NCBI RefSeq assembly: GCF_050859025.1
Contig: NZ_CP138200.1
Location: forward strand, 1-64,000
Direction: 5' to 3'
Source of the DNA: Wukongibacter sp050859025
GTDB lineage: Bacteria; Bacillota; Clostridia; Peptostreptococcales; Caminicellaceae
Length of the DNA: 64,000 bases
The notes under the pieces are model-generated. The model did not search any database. It was not told where the DNA came from and saw only the letters and a list, made by a program, of their open reading frames with translations. Positions 55,098 through 63,435 of this stretch are shown here, piece by piece. Made by a program: the position numbers and the translations under genes. The first letter of the stretch is position 1, and the number at the start of each line of letters is the position of its first letter.

Positions 55098-56899
55098 TGA
55101 ACCGAAATAGTATAATATACAAGCTATTTGGAATAACGCTACTTTTTTTTACTGTACTCATTGTATTTAACTTTCTAATAAATAGGCTGTTTCTAGAAGA
55201 ATACTATTCAAAGCAAAAGATTAAATCGATCATTGCGGATATAGAAAATTTCAGTAAGGATTATCTAAATGAAGATTGGTCTTTTAAGGAAACCATACAA
55301 AATGTAGATCATTTTACTGAAAAAAATAACGCTCCGATGCTCTTAGTAGATGAACGGGGGAGAGCTAAGTATACGAATAAGTACGGAGATATTTTAATAA
55401 TTAAAAGTAAAGACGGAGATGTTTATACAGCAGATTTAGATCAAATAGTAAACAATAAGTTTTTTCATGGATTTGTCCCCCAGATGGGGAATGAGATTAG
55501 AGTTACTGGAACATCATATTTAGATAGAAATAGTTTTAAGGATGTTTTAAAGATAATAGACAATAGGGAAAAATATTATGATGAAGATTTAATTACAAAC
55601 ATACATAAGGATATGAATAATAATAAATTTCACCATGATTTGAATATAAAAGAGATTAGAGGCGAAATAATCTACATTAACAATAGTGTTGATGCTGAAA
55701 AGGGTAAGCAGATGTCCTATAAAAGCAATCTTCTGATGGAAGAGATAAAAAATGTTTTCGGGGCAAATAAATTTTCAATAAATGAAATTCAAGATAATTC
55801 CATAATAGATTATGAATACACCGATCCAAACACTAATAATAAAAATATGATTTTTATAAAGCCTTTGATAAGTTATAATGGGGATAAGCAGTTCGTCTTT
55901 GTAATAACATCATTTCAGCCTATTGATGAGGCCATAGATATAATTGGAAGGTTTAATGTATATGTATTTTTATTTGCACTCATACTTATAGTTTTCTTAT
56001 CATTCATATACTCCAGAATGATTGCCAGCCCTTTGTTGAAAATAAATCAAGTTGCTGAGAGTATGGCTAACCTAGACTTTTCAGTAAGATGTGAAATAGA
56101 TAGTAAAGACGAATTAGGAAATTTATCGAAAAGCATAAACACTATGTCCACTAATTTGAGCAATAGCTTAGAAGATCTAAAAAGGGCTAATGAAAAATTG
56201 ATGGATGATATTGAAAGGGAGAAAAGACAAGAAGAAAAAAGAAGGCAGTTTATAGCCGATGTATCCCATGAACTGAAAACACCCCTTGGAATTATGAGGG
56301 GATTTGCAGCAGGAATACAGGATGACATATATGAGGCAAAAAAGGATTATTATTTAGAGATAATAATTGATGAAATAGAGAAAATGGATGGATTAGTATT
56401 GGATATGCTTACAATTTCAAAGCTTCAAGCTATAGGATATAAACTGAATATGGAAAAATTTTTTATAGATGATCTGATAAATAGGTCATTAAAAAAATAC
56501 ATAAATATATTTGATGAAAAAGAGTTGAAAGTAAGTTGCTTGTGTGAATCTTATGAAGTATATGGTGATGAAGATAAGATAGGCAGAGTAATAGATAATC
56601 TTTTAAGTAATGCAGTGAAATATTCTAAGAGTGGGGCAAAGGTAAACATAAAAACAGAGGAACAAGGAGAGTTAATATACTTTTACATAGAAAATACAGA
56701 AACCTATATACCTGAAGCTGAAATAGATAATATATGGGATAGATTCTATAGAGTTGAGCATTCAAGAAACAGACTATTTGGAGGAACTGGACTTGGACTA
56801 AATATTGTAAAAAATATATTAAAGCTGCATAAAAGCGATTATGGAGTGAGAAATACTGAATATGGGGTTGAGTTTTATTTTTCATTACCTAAGTTATAA
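55097..56899 (+). CDS. Sensor histidine kinase
   Basis: A 600-residue membrane kinase. Transmembrane segments are at about residues 10-30 and 290-312, with an extracytoplasmic sensor region of some 260 residues between. A HAMP domain follows, then the phosphoacceptor His in FIADVSHELKTPLGIMRG. The ATP-binding domain shows DNLLSNAVKYSKSG and FGGTGLGLNIVKNIL. It is translationally coupled to the response regulator. The signal is unknown; nearby SLH and secreted proteins hint at the envelope. Confidence 0.94.
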   Translation: MNRNSIIYKLFGITLLFFTVLIVFNFLINRLFLEEYYSKQKIKSIIADIENFSKDYLNEDWSFKETIQNVDHFTEKNNAPMLLVDERGRAKYTNKYGDILIIKSKDGDVYTADLDQIVNNKFFHGFVPQMGNEIRVTGTSYLDRNSFKDVLKIIDNREKYYDEDLITNIHKDMNNNKFHHDLNIKEIRGEIIYINNSVDAEKGKQMSYKSNLLMEEIKNVFGANKFSINEIQDNSIIDYEYTDPNTNNKNMIFIKPLISYNGDKQFVFVITSFQPIDEAIDIIGRFNVYVFLFALILIVFLSFIYSRMIASPLLKINQVAESMANLDFSVRCEIDSKDELGNLSKSINTMSTNLSNSLEDLKRANEKLMDDIEREKRQEEKRRQFIADVSHELKTPLGIMRGFAAGIQDDIYEAKKDYYLEIIIDEIEKMDGLVLDMLTISKLQAIGYKLNMEKFFIDDLINRSLKKYINIFDEKELKVSCLCESYEVYGDEDKIGRVIDNLLSNAVKYSKSGAKVNIKTEEQGELIYFYIENTETYIPEAEIDNIWDRFYRVEHSRNRLFGGTGLGLNIVKNILKLHKSDYGVRNTEYGVEFYFSLPKL

Positions 56900-56924
56900 A
56901 GCCCCGATTGCATCGGGGCTTTAA
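56898..56924. terminator. Bidirectional terminator
   Basis: AAAGCCCCGAT pairs perfectly with ATCGGGGCTTT around TGC. It ends the two-component operon and also faces the minus-strand small gene. Confidence 0.9.
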
Positions 56925-56942
56925 TTAATCTTATATATGTAA

Positions 56943-57149
56943 CTATCTATTTAAAGATCTTAAACTTCTCAATTCATCTGTACTCATATTGTCTAGAACA
57001 TATGCCTTACGAGCAAATTCATTTCTAGTTATTAATCCTTTTTCTACTAAAAGCTCAATAAGAGATGCTATAGCAAGGGTATTTCTATAATCTATTTCCT
57101 TTAAATCCCCAATTTTTGCGTAGATATCAATTTTATTAAAGCTGTTCAT
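56943..57149 (-). CDS. Small hypothetical protein (68 aa)
   Basis: A helical protein reading MNSFNKIDIYAKIGDLKEID at the start and ITRNEFARKAYVLD in the middle. Its second half resembles short helical modules that end many bacterial proteins. I chose the ATG at 57149, nine bases after GGGGGT; an in-frame ATG at 57164 would lie upstream of that site. The function is unknown. Confidence 0.6.
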   Translation of the reverse strand: MNSFNKIDIYAKIGDLKEIDYRNTLAIASLIELLVEKGLITRNEFARKAYVLDNMSTDELRSLRSLNR

Positions 57150-57241
57150 GTTATCGACCCCCATTTAATTATATATATTATAAGTATCTCCTGAAATCAA
57201 AAAAGTATACATAAGGAATAGATTTTATAGATAACATAAAT

Positions 57242-57292
57242 AGTCTCAAAATGAGATTAGAATCTTATTTTGAGACTGTTTTTTTTATATGT
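57242..57292 (+). terminator. Terminator or attenuator upstream of the cysteine desulfidase gene
   Basis: AGTCTCAAAATGAGATT pairs with AATCTTATTTTGAGACT, followed by GTTTTTTTT. No + strand gene lies between it and the terminator at 56.9 kb, so it either mops up read-through or acts as a leader attenuator. Confidence 0.65.
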
Positions 57293-57404
57293 TTTCTCAT
57301 TTTGATACAAAATGAAACTAATAATAGGGTTTTTTCAATATTTTAATCTTGGCATGATTGTTGCGATAATTATTGTCAGAAGATCATTAAAAGGGAGTGA
57401 TACT

Positions 57405-58742
57405 ATGGAATTAAGAAACCTTATTGTTAAAGCTCTAAAGGAAGAGGTTGTTCCTGCTATGGGATGTACAGAACCCGTTGCCGTAGCTTTAGCATGTGCA
57501 AAGGCTAAGGAATTAATAGAGTTTAAAGAGATAGATAGAGTTCAGGTTTTTGTTAGTCCTAATATATATAAAAATGGTTTAGCTGTAGGAATACCGAATA
57601 CAGATGAAGTAGGGCTTTACATTGCAGCTGCACTAGGTCTTATAGGTGGAAAAAGTGAAAAGGACCTAAAGGTATTGGAAGGAATAGAGCAAAAGGATGT
57701 TAAAAATGCGAAGCTTCTATTAGAAAGTGGAAAATTATCCTTAGATATTAAAGCTACAAAGGAGAAGATTTATATAGAAGTAAGACTTTTCACCGATGGA
57801 GGTTCTTCTAAGGTAGTTATAAAGGGTAAACATAATAGATTTGTGTATTTAGAAAAACAGGAAGAAGTAATATTAAATGAAAAAGAAGAAAATTCACAGT
57901 CAGTAAATGATAAGAATGCAATATATAATTTAAAAATAAGAGATATTATTCATGAGATAGAGAAAATACCCTATGAAGATATAAAGTTTATGTTAGATGG
58001 ATTAGAAATGAACGAGAAGATAGCGAAAACTGGTCTGAGCAAGAATACAGGAATAGGAGTAGGATATACTTTCTTAAAAAATATAGAGAAAGGTATATTA
58101 TCTAATGACTTAATGAATCAGGCTATGATGTTGACAGCAGCGGCTTCAGATGCACGTATGTCTGGGGTAAGCTTACCAGTTATGAGCAGTAATGGAAGTG
58201 GAAACAATGGATTAACAGTTATATTACCTATAGTGGCTTACAAAGAAAAATTTAAAACCGATAATGAAAAGATAGCTAGGGCTTTAGCTATAAGCCATAT
58301 TATCAATAGTTATATCAAGAATTATATAGGCAGATTATCAGCTCTATGTGGCTGCGGTGTTGCTGCTGGAACTGGCTCAGCTGTAGGTATAGCCTGGTTA
58401 ATGGGTGCAAATGATAAGCAAATAGAAGGTGTAATAAAGAATATGCTTGCAAATACAAGTGGAATGATCTGTGATGGTGCAAAGGTAGGATGTGCATTAA
58501 AGCTTGCTACATCAGCTTCTGCTGCTGTTCAATCAGCTCTATTAGCTATAGGTAACAATATTGTGCCTTCACAAAATGGTATTGTAGCTGAAACTGCAGA
58601 GGATACAATAAAAAACCTAGGAACATTATCGGATAAAGGAATGAGTACTACTGATGAAGTAATATTAAGGGTTATGAAGGAAATGCAAGGGAAGGCAAAT
58701 ACCGATGCAGATTATTCAAATAAGCAAAATAATATTGCGTAG
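57405..58742 (+). CDS. L-cysteine desulfidase / serine dehydratase-alpha-like (UPF0597) protein
   Basis: A 445-residue member of the CdsB/UPF0597 family, which releases sulfide, ammonia and pyruvate from cysteine with a 4Fe-4S cluster. Candidate cluster and catalytic cysteines are in PAMGCTEPVA, ALCGCGVAAGTGSA and GMICDGAKVGCALK. I chose ATG 57405 (MELRNLIVKALKEEV), which follows AAAGGGAG. An upstream extension to 57312 encodes a hydrophobic stretch not typical of the family. It ends 11 bp before a family-2 repeat. Confidence 0.85.
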   Translation: MELRNLIVKALKEEVVPAMGCTEPVAVALACAKAKELIEFKEIDRVQVFVSPNIYKNGLAVGIPNTDEVGLYIAAALGLIGGKSEKDLKVLEGIEQKDVKNAKLLLESGKLSLDIKATKEKIYIEVRLFTDGGSSKVVIKGKHNRFVYLEKQEEVILNEKEENSQSVNDKNAIYNLKIRDIIHEIEKIPYEDIKFMLDGLEMNEKIAKTGLSKNTGIGVGYTFLKNIEKGILSNDLMNQAMMLTAAASDARMSGVSLPVMSSNGSGNNGLTVILPIVAYKEKFKTDNEKIARALAISHIINSYIKNYIGRLSALCGCGVAAGTGSAVGIAWLMGANDKQIEGVIKNMLANTSGMICDGAKVGCALKLATSASAAVQSALLAIGNNIVPSQNGIVAETAEDTIKNLGTLSDKGMSTTDEVILRVMKEMQGKANTDADYSNKQNNIA

Positions 58743-58753
58743 TAATAGAGTAA

Positions 58754-58939
58754 TTTAACCTCTTGTGCTAGTTCCTGTAGCGGGGAGTAATGATATTTCA
58801 TTTTCGTTCATGCAATGAACCTGTTTTTCTATATATTTTGAAGGTAAAAACAGATTCTTTGAAATCACTAAAATGAAATATCATAACTCCCTAGGTATTA
58901 CAAAATCAAAATATGCGATTAACTAGCACAACTGGTTAA
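58754..58939 (+). repeat. Family-2 foldback repeat, copy 5
   Basis: About 186 bp and nearly identical to the copy at 42.985 kb. It has inverted ends TTGTGCTAGTT/AACTAGCACAA, a long stem GGGAGTAATGATATTTCATT with its complement, and the inner CCTGTTTTT/AAAAACAG hairpin. It follows the desulfidase stop on the same strand. Confidence 0.88.
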
Positions 58940-58994
58940 CTTAAATAAAAATGATAGATATTAAAAAAACTAAAAAATATAAGGAGTGTTTTAA

Positions 58995-59372
58995 ATGAAA
59001 AAAGAAGCCATTAGTACAAAGAATGCACCAGCAGCTATAGGACCTTACTCTCAAGGAGTAAAAGTTAACAACATGATTTATACTTCAGGTCAATTACCTA
59101 TAGACGTAAATACAGGTGAGATGCCAAATACTATTGAGGAACAAACTAGGAAGTCACTAGAAAATGTAAAGGCAATACTTGAAGAGGCTGGAAGTGATAT
59201 GAGTAAAGTATTTAAAACCACTGTATTTCTAAGTGATATGAATAACTTTGCGAAAATGAATGAGGTATATAAAGAGTTTTTTACTGAAAGTTATCCTAGC
59301 AGAAGTGCCGTAGAGGTTGCAAGATTACCTAAGGACGCATTAGTTGAGATAGAAGTAATAGCAACGATTTAA
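58995..59372 (+). CDS. ridA: RidA-family enamine/imine deaminase
   Basis: A 125-residue trimeric enzyme that hydrolyses reactive 2-aminoacrylate and related imines made by PLP enzymes. Family motifs are AIGPYSQGVKVNNMIYTSGQ, the catalytic Arg in YPSRSAVEVARLPKDALVEIE, and VFLSDMNNFAKMNEVY. AAGGAG precedes ATG 58995. Being next to a cysteine/serine-degrading enzyme and across from ilvE fits the pathway, since 2-aminoacrylate is a by-product there. Confidence 0.95.
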   Translation: MKKEAISTKNAPAAIGPYSQGVKVNNMIYTSGQLPIDVNTGEMPNTIEEQTRKSLENVKAILEEAGSDMSKVFKTTVFLSDMNNFAKMNEVYKEFFTESYPSRSAVEVARLPKDALVEIEVIATI

Positions 59373-59374
59373 TG

Positions 59375-59418
59375 TAAAAAAAGGTGAGTCTAATTATAAT
59401 TAGATTCACCTTTTTTTG
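59375..59418. terminator. Bidirectional terminator between ridA and ilvE
   Basis: AAAAAAAGGTGAGTCTAATT pairs with AATTAGATTCACCTTTTTTT. Confidence 0.9.
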
Positions 59419-59442
59419 TGGCTTTATTGAGCAAAACCGTTA

Positions 59443-60468
59443 TTACTCTACTTCAACAATCCATCCCTCTGGAGCCTTAACATCTCCAAACTGAATTCCA
59501 TAAAGAGTATCGTAAAGTTTTTTAGTAACAGGTCCTACTTCTGTCTCACTATGGAAAACATGAAGCTTTCCTTTATATTCAATACCTCCAATAGGAGTTA
59601 TTACAGCAGCAGTTCCACATGCACCAGCTTCCTTGAATTCATCTAGATTATCTATTAATACATCTCTTTCTGATACTTTCATATCTAAATAATTTTCTGC
59701 AATGTGCATTAAAGAGTATTTTGTTATACTAGGAAGAATTGATGGTGAATCTGGAGTTACAAAATCGTTATCCTTTGTAATACCAAAGAAATTAGCTGCA
59801 CCAACCTCTTCTATTTTAGTATGGGTTTTTGGATCAAGATAGATACAATCCGCAAAACCTTTTTTTACAGCTATTTCATGTGCATAAAGACTTGCTGCAT
59901 AATTTCCCCCAACCTTTGCTGCTCCTGTGCCAAATGGTGCAGCTCTATCGTATTCAGAAATAGTAAAGTTTACAGGACTCATTCCGCCTTTAAAATAAGG
60001 TCCAACTGGAACACAGAATATGCAGAATATGTACTCAGGAGCTGGTTTTACTCCAACATTGTCTCCAACACCAATAACAAAAGGTCTTAGATAAAGGGTT
60101 GCTCCAGTTCCATATGGAGGAACATAGGCTTCATTAGCTTTAACAACTTGAATACAAGCATCAATAAATTTTTCTTCTGGTACTTCTGGCATTAGTATAC
60201 GCTTACAGCTATTGTTTAAACGCTTAGCATTTTGATCTGGTCTGAAAAGTTGGATTTTACCATCTTTTCTACGGTAAGCCTTTAAACCTTCAAAACATTG
60301 TTGTCCATAATGAAGTGCAGTTGAAGCCTCACTAATAGAAAGTTTGTTATCCTCTGTTAATGTACCTCCATCCCACTCTCCATCCTTCCATCTAGATACA
60401 TAGCGGAAATCTGTTTTAATGTAATTAAAACCAAGTGTACTCCAATCGATATCAACAGTATTTTTCAT
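59443..60468 (-). CDS. ilvE: Branched-chain amino acid aminotransferase
   Basis: PLP-dependent class IV aminotransferase of 341 residues that interconverts Leu, Ile and Val with their keto acids. Motifs are ALHYGQQCFEGLKAYRRKDG, LYLRPFVIGVG, the PLP lysine in GTGAAKVGGNYAASL and GACGTAAVITPIGGI. It belongs to the longer (type II) group. AGGAGG lies upstream of the ATG on the minus strand. A family-1 repeat sits just upstream, inside the probable leader. Confidence 0.95.
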   Translation of the reverse strand: MKNTVDIDWSTLGFNYIKTDFRYVSRWKDGEWDGGTLTEDNKLSISEASTALHYGQQCFEGLKAYRRKDGKIQLFRPDQNAKRLNNSCKRILMPEVPEEKFIDACIQVVKANEAYVPPYGTGATLYLRPFVIGVGDNVGVKPAPEYIFCIFCVPVGPYFKGGMSPVNFTISEYDRAAPFGTGAAKVGGNYAASLYAHEIAVKKGFADCIYLDPKTHTKIEEVGAANFFGITKDNDFVTPDSPSILPSITKYSLMHIAENYLDMKVSERDVLIDNLDEFKEAGACGTAAVITPIGGIEYKGKLHVFHSETEVGPVTKKLYDTLYGIQFGDVKAPEGWIVEVE

Positions 60469-60489
60469 GTAATCCCTCCTAGTTTATAG

Positions 60490-60593
60490 TATAAAGATTT
60501 CAATAAAACTATTAGTTTATACACATTAAAAACTCCCATATATACCAAGTATTTGTATATGCATAAATTAAGGTTTTGACTGGAATCTCTATA
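60490..60593. repeat. Family-1 repeat, copy K
   Basis: TATAAAGATTTCAATAAAAC at one end and TTTGACTGGAATCTCTATA at the other. It lies in the 5' region of ilvE. Confidence 0.75.
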
Positions 60594-60990
60594 AATAAGG
60601 TATATTCAAAATTATAATATAGATAGTCAATGTTTCATAGGCCTTTTCATCGTATAATATATAAATATTATATTTTTGTTAGAAAATAATAAAATTCCCT
60701 TGAAAAGTTTAATAAATTATGCTAAAATTACTGAAAATATAGTATAAGACAATTATAATATATATAAATCTAATGACTGTGACAGGAGCTAGTAGATGGG
60801 ATAATTTTTTAAGAGAGTCGGCGGTTGGTGGAAGTCGATATAATTACCTGTTGAATCCATCCTAGAGTTGTTAAACTGAAGGTTATTTATAGAAGTTGCA
60901 ATAAATCTATCACATTTTGATTCCTTGAATATCCCTAAGAACTTTGGCTATTCAAAAACCCAAAATGTAGATTTATAAGTGCGTTCTATA

Positions 60991-61094
60991 TATAGAGATT
61001 CCAGTCAAAACTTTAATTTATACACATCAAAAATCCTAAGGTTCATTGGATATTTTGATATGTATAAATTAAGATTTACTTGGAACTCTCTATA
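60991..61094. repeat. Family-1 repeat, copy L, inside the T-box leader
   Basis: TATAGAGATTCCAGTCAAAA to TTACTTGGAACTCTCTATA, a near-perfect copy. It matches the copy at 46.72 kb almost base for base. Confidence 0.88.
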
Positions 61095-61193
61095 CAGGTC
61101 ACCAACATTAGAATGAAATAAAATTCAAATAAAATAATGAATGCTTCTACATTTTTTGTTTGAATTTTATTAACTTTTAAAGTTGGTTACCTA
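61095..61193. repeat. Family-4 repeat, copy 2, inside the T-box leader
   Basis: GGTCACCAAC faces GTTGGTTACC. The inner stem AAATTCAAATAAAA pairs with TTTTTTGTTTGAATTT around ATAATGAATGCTTCTACA. It abuts copy L directly. Confidence 0.7.
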
Positions 61194-61267
61194 TAGTAGG
61201 TTTAATCGGTTAGCATCCGTTAATGGCTAAGGGTTATTAAGAAGATAACCCTATGAGTGGACTATTT

Positions 61268-61369
61268 TACAGAGTTCATATATCAAACTTTAATTTAAAT
61301 ATATAAAAACTCAGTGCTTCTGGGAGTTTTGTATATGTATAAATTAATAGTTTTACTTGAAGCTCTATA
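61268..61369. repeat. Family-1 repeat, copy M, inside the T-box leader
   Basis: Diverged left end ACAGAGTTCATATATCAAAC and right end TTTTACTTGAAGCTCTATA. It ends 7 nt before the T-box sequence. Between it and family 4 lies the hairpin GGGTTAT/ATAACCC (61231-61251), possibly the original stem III. Confidence 0.7.
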
Positions 61370-61395
61370 GTCAATCAGGGTGGCAACGCGGAATC

Positions 61396-61435
61396 AATCC
61401 TTCCGTCCCTATATGGGGACAGGAGGATTTTTTAT
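61396..61435 (+). terminator. T-box terminator of serS
   Basis: AATCCTTCCGTCCC pairs with GGGGACAGGAGGATT and is followed by TTTTT. The antiterminator would use the upstream T-box bases instead. Confidence 0.85.
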
Positions 61436-61533
61436 TGTTATGAGAAATTTTTCAAAGAAAAAAAGCTACACTAGAGTCTCAATCTAAAAGTAAAGAATTA
61501 AAAATATTTAAAGACATAAAGGAGGTTAAAAAA

Positions 61534-62811
61534 GTGTTAGATATTAAAAGAATAAGAAATGATTTCGATGAGGTAAAAGAGCTTATTGAAAAGAGAACTA
61601 AGGGCGACTTTGGAATCGGTGAAGTAATTAAGCTTGATGAAGAGAGAAGAAAAGTTATAGCAGAAGTTGAACAAATGAAAAATAGGCAAAAAACTGTTTC
61701 TAAAGATGTTCCTAAGCTTAAAAAGGAAGGTAAGGATGCTACAGCAGTACTTGCTGAAATGAAGGAGTTATCAGAACAAATAAAAGATTTAGATACAAAA
61801 TTGAAAGAAATAGATGAAGAGATAAAACAGACACTTTTAGGTATTCCAAATACCCCACGCTATGATACACCGGTTGGAAATAGCGATGAAGATAATGAAC
61901 TGGTTAAAAAATGGGGAGAACCTACAAGATTTGATTTTGAAAAAAAAGCCCACTGGGATGTAGGTGCAGACCTAGGAATATTAGATTTTGAGAGGGCTTC
62001 TAAGATTACAGGATCAAGATTTACAGTATATAGAGGAGCAGGTGCCAAGCTTGAAAGAGCCCTTATAAACTTTATGCTTGATATTCATACTGGAGAGCAT
62101 GGATATGAAGAAATACTACCGCCATTTATGGTAAATAGAAGCAGTATGACAGGAACTGGTCAACTTCCTAAATTTGAGGATGATATGTTCCATCTACCAA
62201 GTAAAGATTATTTCCTAATACCTACAGCTGAGGTACCGTTAACTAACCTATACATGGATGAAATACTGGATGGAGAGATACTTCCAATCTATCATACAGC
62301 CTTTACACCATGTTTTAGAAAGGAAGCAGGATCTGCTGGTAGAGACACAAGAGGGCTTATTCGTCAGCATCAATTCAACAAAGTTGAGCTAGTTAAATTT
62401 GCAAAACCAGAGGATTCATATAAGGAGTTAGAAAGTCTACTTGCTGCAGCAGAGGAAATTCTAAAGAGACTAGAACTGCCTTATAGAGTTGTAAGACTTT
62501 GTGGTGGTGATTTAGGATTTAGTGCAGCTATGACCTATGATATTGAGGTTTGGATGCCAAGCTATGATAGATATCTAGAGATTTCTTCTTGTAGTAACTT
62601 TGAAGATTATCAAGCAAGAAGAGCCAATATAAGATTTAGACCAGAGCCAAAGGGTAAGGCTCAATACGTTCATACATTAAATGGATCAGGTCTTGCAGTT
62701 GGAAGAACATTATCTGCAATCCTTGAAAATTATCAACAAGAAGATGGATCAGTAGTTATTCCAAAGGCTCTAAGATCATATATGGGTGGATTAGAAAAGA
62801 TAACTAAATAG
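61534..62811 (+). CDS. serS: Seryl-tRNA synthetase
   Basis: Class II synthetase of 425 residues that also supplies Ser-tRNA-Sec for selenocysteine. The N-terminal coiled-coil arm covers about residues 25-105. Motif 2 includes FTPCFRKEAGSAGRDTRGLIRQHQF; motif 3 includes LNGSGLAVGRTLSAILENYQ. The start is GTG at 61534 behind AAGGAGG. It is controlled by the T-box leader upstream. Its role in selenocysteine synthesis links it to the selenoprotein at 51 kb. Confidence 0.97.
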   Translation: MLDIKRIRNDFDEVKELIEKRTKGDFGIGEVIKLDEERRKVIAEVEQMKNRQKTVSKDVPKLKKEGKDATAVLAEMKELSEQIKDLDTKLKEIDEEIKQTLLGIPNTPRYDTPVGNSDEDNELVKKWGEPTRFDFEKKAHWDVGADLGILDFERASKITGSRFTVYRGAGAKLERALINFMLDIHTGEHGYEEILPPFMVNRSSMTGTGQLPKFEDDMFHLPSKDYFLIPTAEVPLTNLYMDEILDGEILPIYHTAFTPCFRKEAGSAGRDTRGLIRQHQFNKVELVKFAKPEDSYKELESLLAAAEEILKRLELPYRVVRLCGGDLGFSAAMTYDIEVWMPSYDRYLEISSCSNFEDYQARRANIRFRPEPKGKAQYVHTLNGSGLAVGRTLSAILENYQQEDGSVVIPKALRSYMGGLEKITK

Positions 62812-62927
62812 ATGGAGGAATATATGCTAAAAATGAAGAAATAGGTATATTCTTTTATATAAAAATTGACAAAAAGAGATTAAATTAATGCCTATAATAT
62901 TATAAAGAAAATCGGTAAGCTATAAAA

Positions 62928-62975
62928 TAAATACGCTTAGGAATGTTTACAGGACGTTCCTAAGCGTATTTTCTA
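62928..62975. terminator. Bidirectional terminator
   Basis: AAATACGCTTAGGAA pairs perfectly with TTCCTAAGCGTATTT, with a 13-nt centre that extends the pairing slightly. It serves serS and the minus-strand ACT gene. Confidence 0.9.
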
Positions 62976-62995
62976 GTAAATGCTTAAAGGCCTTC

Positions 62996-63421
62996 CTATA
63001 ACCTGTATATATCTTCAGTACTAATTTGTTGGATTCCAAGCTTTCCAATAATCTTATTTGCTCTATCAATCTCATCTACACGAATTATTACAGGCGTTTT
63101 ATCTCCCATAGCAAAGGCATACATATATTCAACACTTATATTACTTTCAGAAAGCTTTTTAGTAGCATCTGCTAAGGCACCAATCTTATGGGGGATTAAT
63201 ATACAAAGAACATCGGTTAAGCTAACGGAAAATCCTTTTTCCTTTAATGTTGCAACGGCTTTATCTGGGGCATTAACAATCAAACGTAGTATTCCATAAT
63301 CCGATGTTTCAGCAATACATAGGGCTGCAATATTAATTTCCTTATCAGCTAGGATTTCAGTAACCTCAGTTAATCTGCCGGCCTTATTTTCTAAAAATAT
63401 AGATAATTGTTTAATAATCAT
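62996..63421 (-). CDS. Tandem ACT-domain amino-acid-binding protein
   Basis: 141 residues comprising two ACT domains (QLSIFLENKAGRLTEVTEIL and VLCILIPHKIGALADATKKL). Proteins of this type sit next to phenylacetate-CoA ligase and indolepyruvate oxidoreductase genes in Clostridia and probably sense aromatic or branched amino acids. Its start is 14 bp after the ligase stop on the same strand, so the two are co-transcribed. Confidence 0.85.
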   Translation of the reverse strand: MIIKQLSIFLENKAGRLTEVTEILADKEINIAALCIAETSDYGILRLIVNAPDKAVATLKEKGFSVSLTDVLCILIPHKIGALADATKKLSESNISVEYMYAFAMGDKTPVIIRVDEIDRANKIIGKLGIQQISTEDIYRL

Positions 63422-63435
63422 AACTATACCCCTTC

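Larger units (their letters stand above)
60785..61437 (+). promoter_or_regulatory. T-box riboswitch of serS, enlarged by inserted repeats
   Basis: The stem I core AAGAGAGTCGGCGGTTGGTG is at 60820. The specifier loop GAA-TCC-ATCC gives UCC (60856-60858), a serine codon. The T-box sequence AGGGTGGCAACGCGG is at 61377-61391, followed by the terminator. tRNA-Ser with an uncharged end should pair with both and allow read-through. T-box leaders are usually 200-300 nt; this one spans about 650 nt because repeat elements lie between stem I and the antiterminator. Confidence 0.88.

Noticed and set aside
57312..57404. N-terminal extension of the cysteine desulfidase-like protein
   Set aside because: The extension is a hydrophobic stretch foreign to the family, and ATG 57405 has the proper AAAGGGAG site.
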